A DNA stretch of 64,000 nucleotides, from the NCBI GenBank assembly GCA_040384625.1, contig JAZKIW010000077.1, positions 1 to 64,000 on the forward strand. Direction: 5' to 3'. Below, in pieces: positions 46,259 to 54,640 of this stretch. The notes beneath the pieces were generated by a model. That model did no database searches and was not told the DNA's origin. It worked only from the letters and a program-made list of their open reading frames with translations. The position numbers were made by a program, and so were the translations under genes. Each line of letters starts with the position of its first letter. The stretch's first letter is position 1. Origin of the DNA: CADEEN01 sp040384625. GTDB lineage: Bacteria > Pseudomonadota > Gammaproteobacteria > Burkholderiales > Burkholderiaceae_C.

Positions 46259-46411
46259 GCAAAGGCGGTGCGGGGGAGGGTGACGAGCCCGATCTCGGCA
46301 CTGGTTGCAACGCTTAGGGCTGCTTGGTTCCCCACCTGACCCGTTTGGGCGCGCTCCCATGCGAGGAGGCCCGTCGCGGGTGATTGTAGGCGAGCGCCGC
46401 CTGCACCGTCG

Positions 46412-47545
46412 TCACCGCAGTTGCAAGGCGTCATCCCCGAAGCGCAGTCCTAGGGGTTCGATAAGCAGTTGCTTGTCGCCGCCCTCGACGCGGCCCGCGA
46501 CCAACGCGTCGATGCCCTGTTCGCGCGCCACCGCAGCTGTGCGATCGGCCTGCTCCGAGGTTACGAACAACGCAAACCCTGCCCCCATGTTCAGCGTGCT
46601 GTAGGCCTCGTGGTCGTCATGCCCAGCGTGGTGCTGCATGAATTTCAGCACAGGCGGCACGGCGGGGACGCTGCGGATGCGGTAGGTGAACTGGCCGGGG
46701 TGGCGCAGCAGCTTGCGCCAGCCGTGGCCAGTGATGTTGGCGGCGTAGTGCGGCGTGATGCCGGCCTGCCACAGCGCTTCGGTGACGGGCGAGTACAGCG
46801 TGGTCGGGGCGAGCAGGGCGTCGCCGAACGTCGTACCTGTGTCGTCGATGGGCGTAAGGTAGCCTTGCGGCAGGCGCTCGGCCAGCTTGCGCGCCAGGCT
46901 CAGGCCGTTGGCGTGGATGCCGCTCGACGCCAGCAGCACGATGGCGTCGCCGGCGGCCAGGTTGTCGCCGACCGAGAGGCGCTCCTTCGGATTGATGAGG
47001 CCGGTGCAGGAGGCGGCGAGGTCGATGCGCCCGGCCTCGACGATGCCGGCCAGCGCGGGCGTTTCGCCCCCGCCCCAGGCCACCTTGCACACCTTGCACG
47101 CGCGTTGCCAGCCTGCCACCAGGGCCTGCGCGCGCGCCGCGTCGCCGAACCAGTCGCTGCCGCCGGCGGCCCAGTAGGCCTGCACCACCAGCGGCGTGGC
47201 GCCCACGGTGATCAGGTCGTTGACGGCCATCGCGATGGTGTCCTGCGCGATGCCCTCGTAGTAATGGTTCTTGCCGGTGAGGCGCGCCATCTCGTCGGCC
47301 ACGAGGGCCTTGCTGCCCAGGCATTCGACGATGCTGGCGATGTAGAACGGGCCGACGTCGACGACATACGCCGATTCGCCGCGAGAGGCCTTCACTTCGC
47401 TGAAGCCGTGCCCCGCCAGGTGCACGGCGGTGGCGGCGGCGGCGCGCTGCGCGCTCACCTTCAGCGGGTCGATCAGCTCGTAGTTGACGCCGGCCTGTTC
47501 ATAGCTGAGCGGCGTGATGGCGGCGGGAGGCGCGGGGATCGTCAT
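46412..47545 (-). CDS. PurM-like (AIR synthase-related) protein
   Basis: This 377-residue protein has the PurM/SelD-type ATP-binding fold: an N-domain with SYEQAGVNYELIDPLKVSAQ, YVVDVGPFYIASIVECLGSK, and DTIAMAVNDLITVGATPLVV. The C-domain has WGGGETPALAGIVEAGRIDL, VLLASSGIHANGLSLARKLA and STLNMGAGFALFVTSEQADR, close to the cyclo-ligase signatures. Several segments differ from housekeeping PurM, notably the long N-terminal variant and SDWFGDAARAQALVAGWQRA. I read it as the AIR-synthase-related paralogue rather than the sole purine-pathway PurM, but it could be the latter. It is divergent from dnaX, 64 bases away. Confidence 0.75.
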   Translation of the reverse strand: MTIPAPPAAITPLSYEQAGVNYELIDPLKVSAQRAAAATAVHLAGHGFSEVKASRGESAYVVDVGPFYIASIVECLGSKALVADEMARLTGKNHYYEGIAQDTIAMAVNDLITVGATPLVVQAYWAAGGSDWFGDAARAQALVAGWQRACKVCKVAWGGGETPALAGIVEAGRIDLAASCTGLINPKERLSVGDNLAAGDAIVLLASSGIHANGLSLARKLAERLPQGYLTPIDDTGTTFGDALLAPTTLYSPVTEALWQAGITPHYAANITGHGWRKLLRHPGQFTYRIRSVPAVPPVLKFMQHHAGHDDHEAYSTLNMGAGFALFVTSEQADRTAAVAREQGIDALVAGRVEGGDKQLLIEPLGLRFGDDALQLR

Positions 47546-47609
47546 GGGCGGCGATTATCGCGGAGGGCCTTCGGCGCCTACGGGGAGGCCGGCTCGTAGA
47601 ATCCATTGC

Positions 47610-49394
47610 ATGAGTTATGTCGTGCTCGCGCGCAAGTACCGGCCGCGGACGTTTTCCGAGATGGTGGGCCAGGACGCGGTGGTGCGTGCGCTGACGCACG
47701 CGCTCGAACAGCAGCGCCTGCACCACGCGTACCTCTTCACCGGCACGCGTGGCATCGGCAAGACCACGGTGTCGCGCATCCTGGCCAAGAGCCTCAACTG
47801 CACCGGCCCGGACGACAAGGGCGGCATCACCGCCACGCCCTGCGGCGTGTGCAGCGCGTGCACCGAGATCGATGCCGACCGCTACATCGACTACATCGAA
47901 CTCGACGCCGCCAGCAACCGCGGCATCGACGAGATCCGCGACCTGCTCGAACGCGCGGCCTACAAGCCGAGCATCGGCCGCTTCAAGGTCTTCATGATCG
48001 ACGAAGCGCATCAGCTGACCAAAGAGTCGTTCAACGCGCTCTTGAAGACACTGGAAGAGCCGCCCGAGTACCTGAAGTTCGTGCTGGCGACGACGGATCC
48101 CGAGAAGATGCTGCCAACGGTGTTGTCGCGCTGCCTGCAGTTCAACCTGCGGCCGATGGCGCCCGAGCTGGTGCAGGAGCACCTCGAGCGCGTGCTGAAG
48201 GCCGAGGGCGTCGAACATGATGAAGGCTCGTTGCGCCTGTTGTCACGCGCGGCGCGCGGCTCGATGCGTGACGGCCTTTCGTTGACCGACCAGGCCATCG
48301 CCTTCGGTGGCGGCGCGCTGACGCGCGACGCCGTGCGCACGATGCTCGGCAGTGTCGACCGCAGCCACGCCGGGCGCTTCGTACGTGCGCTCGCGGCGCG
48401 CGACGGCCGGGCCGTGCTGGCCGGCGTCGACGCGCTGCGCGAACACGGCCTGTCGGCCGCCGGCACGCTCGAAGAGATGAGCGGCCTGTTGCAGCAGATG
48501 GCCGTCGAGCAGGCCGTGCCCGGCGCCTTGCCGGACACCGACCCTGAAAGCCCCGAGACGCGCGAACTCGCCGCGCTGCTGCCCGCCGATGAAACGCAGC
48601 TGCTCTACAGCCTGGTGCTGCACGGCCGTCAGGAGCTGAACCTTGCCCCCGACAGTTATGCCGGCCTGACGATGGTGCTGCTGCGCCTGCTGGCCTTTGC
48701 GCCGGCCACGGCGAGTTCGGGCACGCCACCGGCTCGTCCCGCCGCGCCGGCGCCGGCGCCCTCGGCCGGCCGGGCGACGGCAACGGCGGCATCGTCGGCC
48801 GCTGCGAGGGTTGTGACGGCGTTGCCGGCCAAGGCCGCGCTACCGGTGCTGCGCAAAGAGTTGGCCGACGACGAACCGCCGGCCTGGCTCGACGAGGCTC
48901 CCGATGAATTCGATGCACCGCTGCTGCGCGAGCCAGCACCCCTGCCGGCTCGCTCATCGCCGGGCGAGCCGGTCGCCGTGGCCTTGGTGCCCACGTCGCT
49001 TGGCGAGCGTTGGGCCGGCATCGTCGCGATGCTCGAACAGCGCCAGCTGATCGCCGCATTGACGCGTGAGCTGGCGCTGCAGGCCGAATTGATCGAGCAG
49101 CACGACGGCGCAGCACCGCTGTGGCGCCTGCGCGTCGAGCGCGAGTCTCTGCGCACGCCGGCCCTGCGCGACAAGCTACAGGCCGCGCTGGCCGAGGCTG
49201 TGGGCATCACGCCGCTGCGCCTGGAGCTCGAAGCCGGCACGCCGCAGGACACGCCCGCCAAGCGCAACGCCGCCGAGAAGCAGCGCCGCCAGCAGGAAGC
49301 CGAGCAGATCATCCACAACGATCCGCTGGTGCAGGACATGCTCGCGCAATTCAAGACTGCGCGCATCGTGCCCGGCTCGATCAAACCGCACTAG
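47610..49394 (+). CDS. dnaX: DNA polymerase III subunits gamma and tau
   Basis: This 594-residue clamp-loader ATPase starts MSYVVLARKYRPRTFSEMVG. Walker A is GTRGIGKTTVSRILAK, the zinc cysteines are in LNCTGPDD and PCGVCSACTEID, Walker B is VFMIDEAHQLTKESFNALLK, and the SRC motif is PTVLSRCLQFNLR. After domain III, an Ala/Pro-rich linker (about 365-400) leads to a tau-type C-terminus. No A-rich slippery heptamer was seen where E. coli makes gamma by frameshift. A TAGAAT box lies 7 bases before the ATG without a ribosome-binding site. It leads dnaX-ybaB-recR. Confidence 0.96.
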   Translation: MSYVVLARKYRPRTFSEMVGQDAVVRALTHALEQQRLHHAYLFTGTRGIGKTTVSRILAKSLNCTGPDDKGGITATPCGVCSACTEIDADRYIDYIELDAASNRGIDEIRDLLERAAYKPSIGRFKVFMIDEAHQLTKESFNALLKTLEEPPEYLKFVLATTDPEKMLPTVLSRCLQFNLRPMAPELVQEHLERVLKAEGVEHDEGSLRLLSRAARGSMRDGLSLTDQAIAFGGGALTRDAVRTMLGSVDRSHAGRFVRALAARDGRAVLAGVDALREHGLSAAGTLEEMSGLLQQMAVEQAVPGALPDTDPESPETRELAALLPADETQLLYSLVLHGRQELNLAPDSYAGLTMVLLRLLAFAPATASSGTPPARPAAPAPAPSAGRATATAASSAAARVVTALPAKAALPVLRKELADDEPPAWLDEAPDEFDAPLLREPAPLPARSSPGEPVAVALVPTSLGERWAGIVAMLEQRQLIAALTRELALQAELIEQHDGAAPLWRLRVERESLRTPALRDKLQAALAEAVGITPLRLELEAGTPQDTPAKRNAAEKQRRQQEAEQIIHNDPLVQDMLAQFKTARIVPGSIKPH

Positions 49395-49406
49395 GAGATT
49401 CGACCC

Positions 49407-49733
49407 ATGATGAAGAACCAACTCGCCGGCCTGATGAAGCAGGCGCAGGCGATGCAGGACAACATGAAGCGCGCGCAGGACGAACTGGCGCTGCTGGAGG
49501 TCGAAGGCGTGAGCGGCGCCGGCCTGGTGAAGGTGACGATGACCTGCAAGCACGACGTCAAGCGCATCACCATCGATCCGAGCCTGCTGGCCGACGACAA
49601 GGACATGCTCGAAGACCTGGTCGCCGCGGCGTTCAACGACGGCGTGCGCCGTGCCGAGGAGGTGAGCGCCGAGAAGATGGGCAAGCTCACCGCCGGCATG
49701 CCGATGCCGCCCGGGATGAAGTTTCCGTTTTGA
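49407..49733 (+). CDS. ybaB: YbaB/EbfC family nucleoid-associated protein
   Basis: This 108-residue DNA-binding protein starts MMKNQLAGLMKQAQAMQDNM. The helical N-part and the central strands (VEGVSGAGLVKVTMTCKHDV, ITIDPSLLADDKDMLEDLVA) are typical, as is a Met/Pro-rich tail (MPMPPGMKFPF). The protein forms dimers that coat DNA. It lies between dnaX and recR, the widespread arrangement. Its stop codon overlaps the recR start (TTGA). Confidence 0.95.
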   Translation: MMKNQLAGLMKQAQAMQDNMKRAQDELALLEVEGVSGAGLVKVTMTCKHDVKRITIDPSLLADDKDMLEDLVAAAFNDGVRRAEEVSAEKMGKLTAGMPMPPGMKFPF

Positions 49734-50317
49734 GCGAACCGAGCCTCAACGCACTGATCGACGCCCTGCGTCGCTTGCCAGGCGTGGGCGTCAAGTCGGC
49801 CCAGCGCATGGCCTTTCATCTGCTGCAGCACGACCGCGATGGCGCGCTGAAGCTGGCTCAGGCGCTCACCGGTGCGGTGGGCTGTGTCCAGCACTGCCAG
49901 CGCTGCCACACCTTCAGCGAATCGACGTTGTGCGGCGTGTGCAGCGACCCGCAGCGTGATACCAGCAAGCTGTGCGTGGTCGAGACACCGGCCGACCAGG
50001 CCGCGCTCGAGCGCACCGGCAGCTACCGCGGCCTGTACTTCGTGCTGATGGGGCGCCTGTCGCCGCTGGACGGTATCGGCGTGCGCGACATCGGTGTGGC
50101 CGAGCTGCTCGAACGCGCGGCGGACCCAGCGGTGCTCGAGGTGATTCTCGCGCTGGGCTTCTCAGCCGAAGGCGAGGCCACCGCGCACGCACTCGGCCAG
50201 GCCCTGCGCGCGCGCGGCGGCCATGTCACGCGCCTGGCGCGTGGGGTGCCGGTGGGCAGCGAGTTGGAGTACGTCGACCTTTCGACGATCGCGCACGCCC
50301 TCAGCGATCGCCGCTGA
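49730..50317 (+). CDS. recR: Recombination protein RecR
   Basis: This 195-residue member of the RecFOR pathway helps load RecA at gaps. An N-terminal helix-hairpin-helix reads LPGVGVKSAQRMAFHLLQ. The zinc finger has cysteines in CQRCHTFSESTLCGVC. The Toprim domain has LCVVETPADQAALERTG, YFVLMGRLSPLDGIG and the C-terminal ARGVPVGSELEYVD. The start is TTG 49730 because similarity begins LSEPSLNALIDALRRLPGVG and TTG overlaps the ybaB stop; no in-frame ATG fits. Confidence 0.95.
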   Translation: MSEPSLNALIDALRRLPGVGVKSAQRMAFHLLQHDRDGALKLAQALTGAVGCVQHCQRCHTFSESTLCGVCSDPQRDTSKLCVVETPADQAALERTGSYRGLYFVLMGRLSPLDGIGVRDIGVAELLERAADPAVLEVILALGFSAEGEATAHALGQALRARGGHVTRLARGVPVGSELEYVDLSTIAHALSDRR

Positions 50318-50334
50318 GGTGCGCACAGGCGCGG

Positions 50335-51921
50335 TCAGCGCTTGCGCGCTGGACGCTGGGCGCTGACGGCCTTGACCGGCCGTTCCGCGGCCTTGGTGCG
50401 CGCCGTGGTGGCCTTGCGGTTGCTCGTGGCGGGAGCCGCCGCGGTGCGAGCGGGCAGGAACACCACGACGCTGCTGCCGGCCGCAAAGCGTGTCGACACC
50501 GTGACCTTGTTCCACAGCGCCACCTGGGCACTGCTGACGCGATAGCGCTTGGCCACGGCGGCCACGCTGTCGCCGCGCTTGCCGGCTCGGAAGGCGACGC
50601 GTCGGAGCTGGGGCCCGTCGGGCGCAAGCGACATCGTCGCGTGCTCGGCCACATGCTCCGGTACGTCGGTCTGACGCTGGGCATGGCGCGGCACCAGCAG
50701 GGTCGAGCCGGCCTTGACCACCATGTGTGGCGGGATGTTGTTGACGGCGCGCAGATCGCCCTCGCTCATGCCGGCCTGTTGCGCGGCCTGGGCTGTCTTC
50801 ATGGACTTGGGGGCCACCCACGCGGTCCAGCTGGCGAGCGGCCCGCGGTGCCCTTCGATGCCTTTGACGAAAGCGTTAGCGCTGTCGTAGGGCAACAGCA
50901 GTTGCGGCGTGCCGGCAGCCAGGATCACAGGCTTGTTGAGCTGCGGATTGAGGGCCTGGAATTCGGGCAGGCTCAGGTTGGCCAGCCGGGCCGCCAGCGC
51001 GACATCGATATCGCGTGCAATCGGCACGCTGAGGAAGTAGGGGTGGTTGAACAGGCTGGGCAGGGTCAGGGCAAAGGCCGCCGGGTTGGCAACGATGTTC
51101 TTCACCGCCTGCAGCTTGGGCACGTAGTCGCGCGTCTCGGCCGGCATCTTCAGGCTCGAATAGTCGGTCGGCAGCCCGGCGCGCTGGTTGCGCTTGATGG
51201 CGCGCTGCACGTTGCCCTCGCCCCAGTTGTATGCGGCCAGTGCCAAGTGCCAGTCGCCGAACATGCCATGCAGGCGGGTCAGGTAGTCGAGCGCGGCGCG
51301 CGTCGATGCCAGCACGTCGCGGCGGTCGTCACGGAAGACGTTCTGCGTCAGGTCGAAGTCGCGCCCAGTGGCGGGCATGAACTGCCACATGCCCGACGCG
51401 CGGGCGCTCGAGATCGCCTGCGGGTTGAACGCGCTTTCGATGAAGGGCAGCAGGGCCAGCTCGCTCGGCAGGTTGCGCTTCTGCACTTCCTCGACGATGT
51501 GGAACAGGTAGCGGCTGCCGCGCTCCGCCATACGCTGCACGTACTCGGGCTGGCGCGCGTAAAAGTACTCGCGCTTGCGCACGAAGTCGTCGTCGAGGTC
51601 GGGGATCGCGTAGCCGTTGCGCACGCGCTGCCAGAGGTCGATCTGGGCGGTGCGGTCGTCGAGGTCGACCGGCACCTCGGGGCGCACCGGGTCGATCGGC
51701 GCCACTACGACCGGCGCGCTGGCTGCCGTGGCGACGCTCACTGCGGCTGCAGGCGCGGCGGCTTCGGGCGCCGAAGCGGCCGGGACGGGTACGGCCACCA
51801 CGACGGCCGGGCCGGAACTGCTGTCGTCGCCCAACGGAACGGGCGCCGCGCAGCCGGCCAGCCACGCGAGCATCAGCATCACCAAGGGGTATCGGCTGTC
51901 GGCAATCAAGTGCAGGGTCAT
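50335..51921 (-). CDS. mltD: Membrane-bound lytic murein transglycosylase D
   Basis: This is a 528-residue lipoprotein. The start ATG 51921 gives a signal peptide ending in LAGC (acylated Cys about 24). After a low-complexity Ala/Val linker, the lytic transglycosylase domain has the catalytic glutamate in LLPFIESAFNPQAISSARAS, followed by GMWQFMPATGRDF, FLTRLH-type residues DYLTRLHGMFGDWHLALAAY and NWGEGNVQRAI. The C-terminal region contains LysM-like repeats (VKAGSTLLVPRHA, FRAGKRGDSVAAVAKRYRVS). It cleaves peptidoglycan glycan strands to 1,6-anhydro ends. It is convergent with recR, 17 bases apart. Confidence 0.93.
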   Translation of the reverse strand: MTLHLIADSRYPLVMLMLAWLAGCAAPVPLGDDSSSGPAVVVAVPVPAASAPEAAAPAAAVSVATAASAPVVVAPIDPVRPEVPVDLDDRTAQIDLWQRVRNGYAIPDLDDDFVRKREYFYARQPEYVQRMAERGSRYLFHIVEEVQKRNLPSELALLPFIESAFNPQAISSARASGMWQFMPATGRDFDLTQNVFRDDRRDVLASTRAALDYLTRLHGMFGDWHLALAAYNWGEGNVQRAIKRNQRAGLPTDYSSLKMPAETRDYVPKLQAVKNIVANPAAFALTLPSLFNHPYFLSVPIARDIDVALAARLANLSLPEFQALNPQLNKPVILAAGTPQLLLPYDSANAFVKGIEGHRGPLASWTAWVAPKSMKTAQAAQQAGMSEGDLRAVNNIPPHMVVKAGSTLLVPRHAQRQTDVPEHVAEHATMSLAPDGPQLRRVAFRAGKRGDSVAAVAKRYRVSSAQVALWNKVTVSTRFAAGSSVVVFLPARTAAAPATSNRKATTARTKAAERPVKAVSAQRPARKR

Positions 51922-52114
51922 TGGAGCTGTTCGTGCATCACTAGAATGCCGGCCAGTTGAAGGCCCTCGACATGGGGGCGGCATGCGCACATGTCGCATC
52001 GCCCGGGTCGACCACCGGCGCTTTATCACTCATCGGCAAGGCGCCGCGATTATAGGAACCAGGCCCTCAGAGCAAGGCCTTGCCGCGTCGGTTCCATGCA
52101 CTTTGCAAGCATTG

Positions 52115-52888
52115 ATGAACACAAATCACCGCAGCGATGAGCTCGAAGCCTGGCTCGACACGCCACCAGGCCGCTATCTGCTGGCGTGGGAGCAGGCCCA
52201 GCTCGATCGTGTGGTGGTCGACCTGTTCGGATTTCACGCGCTGCAGCTCGGCCTGCCCGAGCTCGAGGCGCTGCGCAGCAACCGCATGCCGCACCGCTGG
52301 CTGGCCAGCGATAGCGTTGCAGGCCTGCGTGCGGTGACCCTGCACTGCGACGCCGACGCGCTGCCGTTTCCGGAGCGCAGCATCGATCTGGTGGTCCTGC
52401 CGCACACCCTGGAGCTGGCGCGCGACCCGCACGTGGCGCTGGCCGAGGTCGAGCGCGTGCTGGTGCCCGAAGGCCGCGTCGTCATCCTCGGCTTCAACCC
52501 GGCCAGCCTGTGGGGCCTGCGCCAGCGCTGCGGGCGCGTGCGCCAGCGCCTGGGCGGGCGCAGCCCGCTGTACCTGCCGCGGCCAGGGGACTTCATCGGC
52601 TACTGGCGTCTGCGCGACTGGCTGCGCCTGCTCAGCTTCGAGGTCGAAGGAGGGCGCTTCGGCGGCTACCGGCCGCCTTTGGCCTCCGATGGCTGGCTGG
52701 CACGCTACGCCTGGATGGACCGCATCGGCGACCGCTGGTGGCCCGTGCTCGGCGCCGTCTACATGCTGGTCGCTGTGAAGCGGGTGCGCGGCATGCGCCT
52801 GGTGGGCCTGGCACGACGCGAGCGCGTCACGGCCCCGGCAGCACCTGCGGTCGTCGCCAACCAGCATTCGCATCACGAGAAGACATGA
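52115..52888 (+). CDS. Class I SAM-dependent methyltransferase (Methyltransf_11 type)
   Basis: This 257-residue protein starts MNTNHRSDELEAWLDTPPGR. The segments VTLHCDADALPFPERSIDLV, VLPHTLELARDPHVALAEVE and RVLVPEGRVVILGFNPASLW follow motifs II-IV of class I methyltransferases, but the glycine-rich motif I is degenerate (VVDLFGFHALQLGL). The order mltD / methyltransferase / rnhA is common in betaproteobacteria. The substrate is unknown. Its stop overlaps the rnhA start. Confidence 0.82.
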   Translation: MNTNHRSDELEAWLDTPPGRYLLAWEQAQLDRVVVDLFGFHALQLGLPELEALRSNRMPHRWLASDSVAGLRAVTLHCDADALPFPERSIDLVVLPHTLELARDPHVALAEVERVLVPEGRVVILGFNPASLWGLRQRCGRVRQRLGGRSPLYLPRPGDFIGYWRLRDWLRLLSFEVEGGRFGGYRPPLASDGWLARYAWMDRIGDRWWPVLGAVYMLVAVKRVRGMRLVGLARRERVTAPAAPAVVANQHSHHEKT

Positions 52889-53334
52889 ACCAGCAACATG
52901 AAGTGATCACGATCTACACCGACGGCGCCTGCAAGGGCAATCCGGGGCCGGGCGGTTGGGGCGCCTGGCTCAGCGTGGGCGACCACGAAAGGGAACTCTG
53001 GGGCGGCGAGGCGCTCACCACCAACAACCGAATGGAGCTCACCGCGGTGATCGAGGCCCTTGCCGCGCTCAAGCGCCAAAGCGCAGTGGTGATCCACACC
53101 GACAGCCAGTACGTGCGCCAAGGCATCACGGCATGGATCCACAACTGGAAGCAGCGCGGCTGGAAGACGGCTGACAAAAAGCCGGTGAAGAACGTCGATC
53201 TGTGGCAACGCCTGGATGCCTTGGCCGGCGCCCACCAGGTGCAGTGGCGCTGGGTCAAGGGCCACTCCGGCGATCCCGGCAACGAGCGCGCCGATGCCCT
53301 GGCCAATCGCGGTGTCCCCGGTTCAGGCGGCTGA
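52885..53334 (+). CDS. rnhA: Ribonuclease HI
   Basis: This 149-residue endonuclease cuts the RNA strand of RNA-DNA hybrids. The catalytic residues are all present: Asp13 in IYTDGACKGNPGPGGWGAWL, Glu51 in NNRMELTAVIEAL, Asp73 in HTDSQYV, and Asp137 in NERADALAN, with His127 in VKGHSGD. The length is normal. The start overlaps the methyltransferase stop by 4 bases. Confidence 0.97.
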   Translation: MNQQHEVITIYTDGACKGNPGPGGWGAWLSVGDHERELWGGEALTTNNRMELTAVIEALAALKRQSAVVIHTDSQYVRQGITAWIHNWKQRGWKTADKKPVKNVDLWQRLDALAGAHQVQWRWVKGHSGDPGNERADALANRGVPGSGG

Positions 53335-53389
53335 CCTGGCCGGCGCGCAAGTCACACTCGCGTTACATTCTGTGCAGGAGATGCCTTAG

Positions 53390-54622
53390 ATGATGAAGAG
53401 GATGCACACGATCGTCGCCGTCGTCGGCCTGGCGGTACTGGCCGGCGCGGCGTGGTGGTGGCAGAACAAGCCGCGCTCGGACGGGGAGGCGAGCGCGACG
53501 GCGGCCGTGGGGGCCGGTGGCAGTGGCGCGGCAAGCGCTGCCGGTGGAGGTGTTGCCGGCAGCCCCGTGACGGTCGAGGTCGGCAAGGTCCAGCGCCTGC
53601 GCATCGAGGAAGACGCGCAGGCCGTGGGCACGCTGACGTCGCGCCAGAGCGTGATGCTGCGACCCGAGGTGAGCGGACGCATTTCGCGCCTGGGCTTCAA
53701 TGACGGCCAGCGCGTGCGTCGCGGCCAAGTGCTGGTCCAACTCGACAACACCCTGCAGGTGGCGCAGCTGCGCCAGTCCGAGGCACAGGCGGGCATTGCC
53801 AACACCAATCTGCAACGCAACCGCGAGCTGGTGGCGCAGAACTTCGTCAGCCAGAGCGTGGTCGATCAGAGTGCGGCGGCGCTCGAGGTTGCCATGGCCC
53901 AGGTGGCGCTGTCCAAGGCGCAATTGGAGCGCATGAAGATCGTGGCGCCGTTCGACGGCGTGGCCGGCATCGGGGCGGTCAGTGTCGGTGACTACGTCAA
54001 GGACGGGGCCGACATCGTCAACATCGAGGACACGTCCCAGGTGTGGGTAGATTTCCGCCTGCCCGAGCGCTACCTCGCACAGTTGAAACCGGGCCAGGGG
54101 GTCGAGGTGGTGCTCGACGCGATGCCGGGTCGCAGCTTCAATGGCCGCGTCGACGCGCTAGATTCGCAGCTCGACGCCAACGGCCGCTCCCTGCTGGTGC
54201 GGGCGCGGCTGGCCAACCCCGACGGGTTGCTGCGTACTGGCATGTTCGCGCGCACCCGCACGCTGCTCGCGGTGCGCGACAACGCCCTCGTGGTGCCCGA
54301 GGAAGCCCTGGTGCCTCAGGGCGGCAAACAGTTCCTGATCAAGGTCGTCGATGGCCCGCAGGGCAAGCTGTCCCAACGCGTCGAAGCCCGCATCGGTGGT
54401 CGCGTGGCCGGCAAGGTCGAGGTGCTTGGCGGCCTGGTCGAAGGAGACATGGTGGTGACGGCTGGGCAGGGCCGCCTGCTGCGCGCCGACAAGCTGCCGG
54501 TGCGGGTGATCGATCTGGCCGAGGCTGGCAAGGGGCGAGCGGCCAGTGCGCCGGGGCGCGGCGCCAGTGGTGCCGCTTCCGGCGCGGGCAGCGGCGGCGT
54601 GCGCGGCACACCGGCCGTCTGA
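53390..54622 (+). CDS. RND efflux periplasmic adaptor subunit
   Basis: This 410-residue protein has an N-terminal membrane helix (about 5-22) and a Gly/Ala-rich stretch. The biotinyl-lipoyl half-motifs LRPEVSGRISRLGFNDGQRV and VAPFDGVAGIGAVSVGDYV flank a helical hairpin (LRQSEAQAGIANTNLQRNRE and on). The beta-barrel includes VDFRLPERYLAQLKPGQGVE. The C-terminus is Gly/Ser-rich. It bridges the inner-membrane pump to an outer-membrane channel. The pump gene follows after 18 bases. Confidence 0.93.
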   Translation: MMKRMHTIVAVVGLAVLAGAAWWWQNKPRSDGEASATAAVGAGGSGAASAAGGGVAGSPVTVEVGKVQRLRIEEDAQAVGTLTSRQSVMLRPEVSGRISRLGFNDGQRVRRGQVLVQLDNTLQVAQLRQSEAQAGIANTNLQRNRELVAQNFVSQSVVDQSAAALEVAMAQVALSKAQLERMKIVAPFDGVAGIGAVSVGDYVKDGADIVNIEDTSQVWVDFRLPERYLAQLKPGQGVEVVLDAMPGRSFNGRVDALDSQLDANGRSLLVRARLANPDGLLRTGMFARTRTLLAVRDNALVVPEEALVPQGGKQFLIKVVDGPQGKLSQRVEARIGGRVAGKVEVLGGLVEGDMVVTAGQGRLLRADKLPVRVIDLAEAGKGRAASAPGRGASGAASGAGSGGVRGTPAV

Positions 54623-54640
54623 AGCACAGGAGTCAGAGCG

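Noticed and set aside
47610..49394. Programmed frameshift in dnaX producing a separate gamma subunit
   Set aside because: No A-rich slippery heptamer or following stem-loop was seen in the expected region; the long tau product is assumed.
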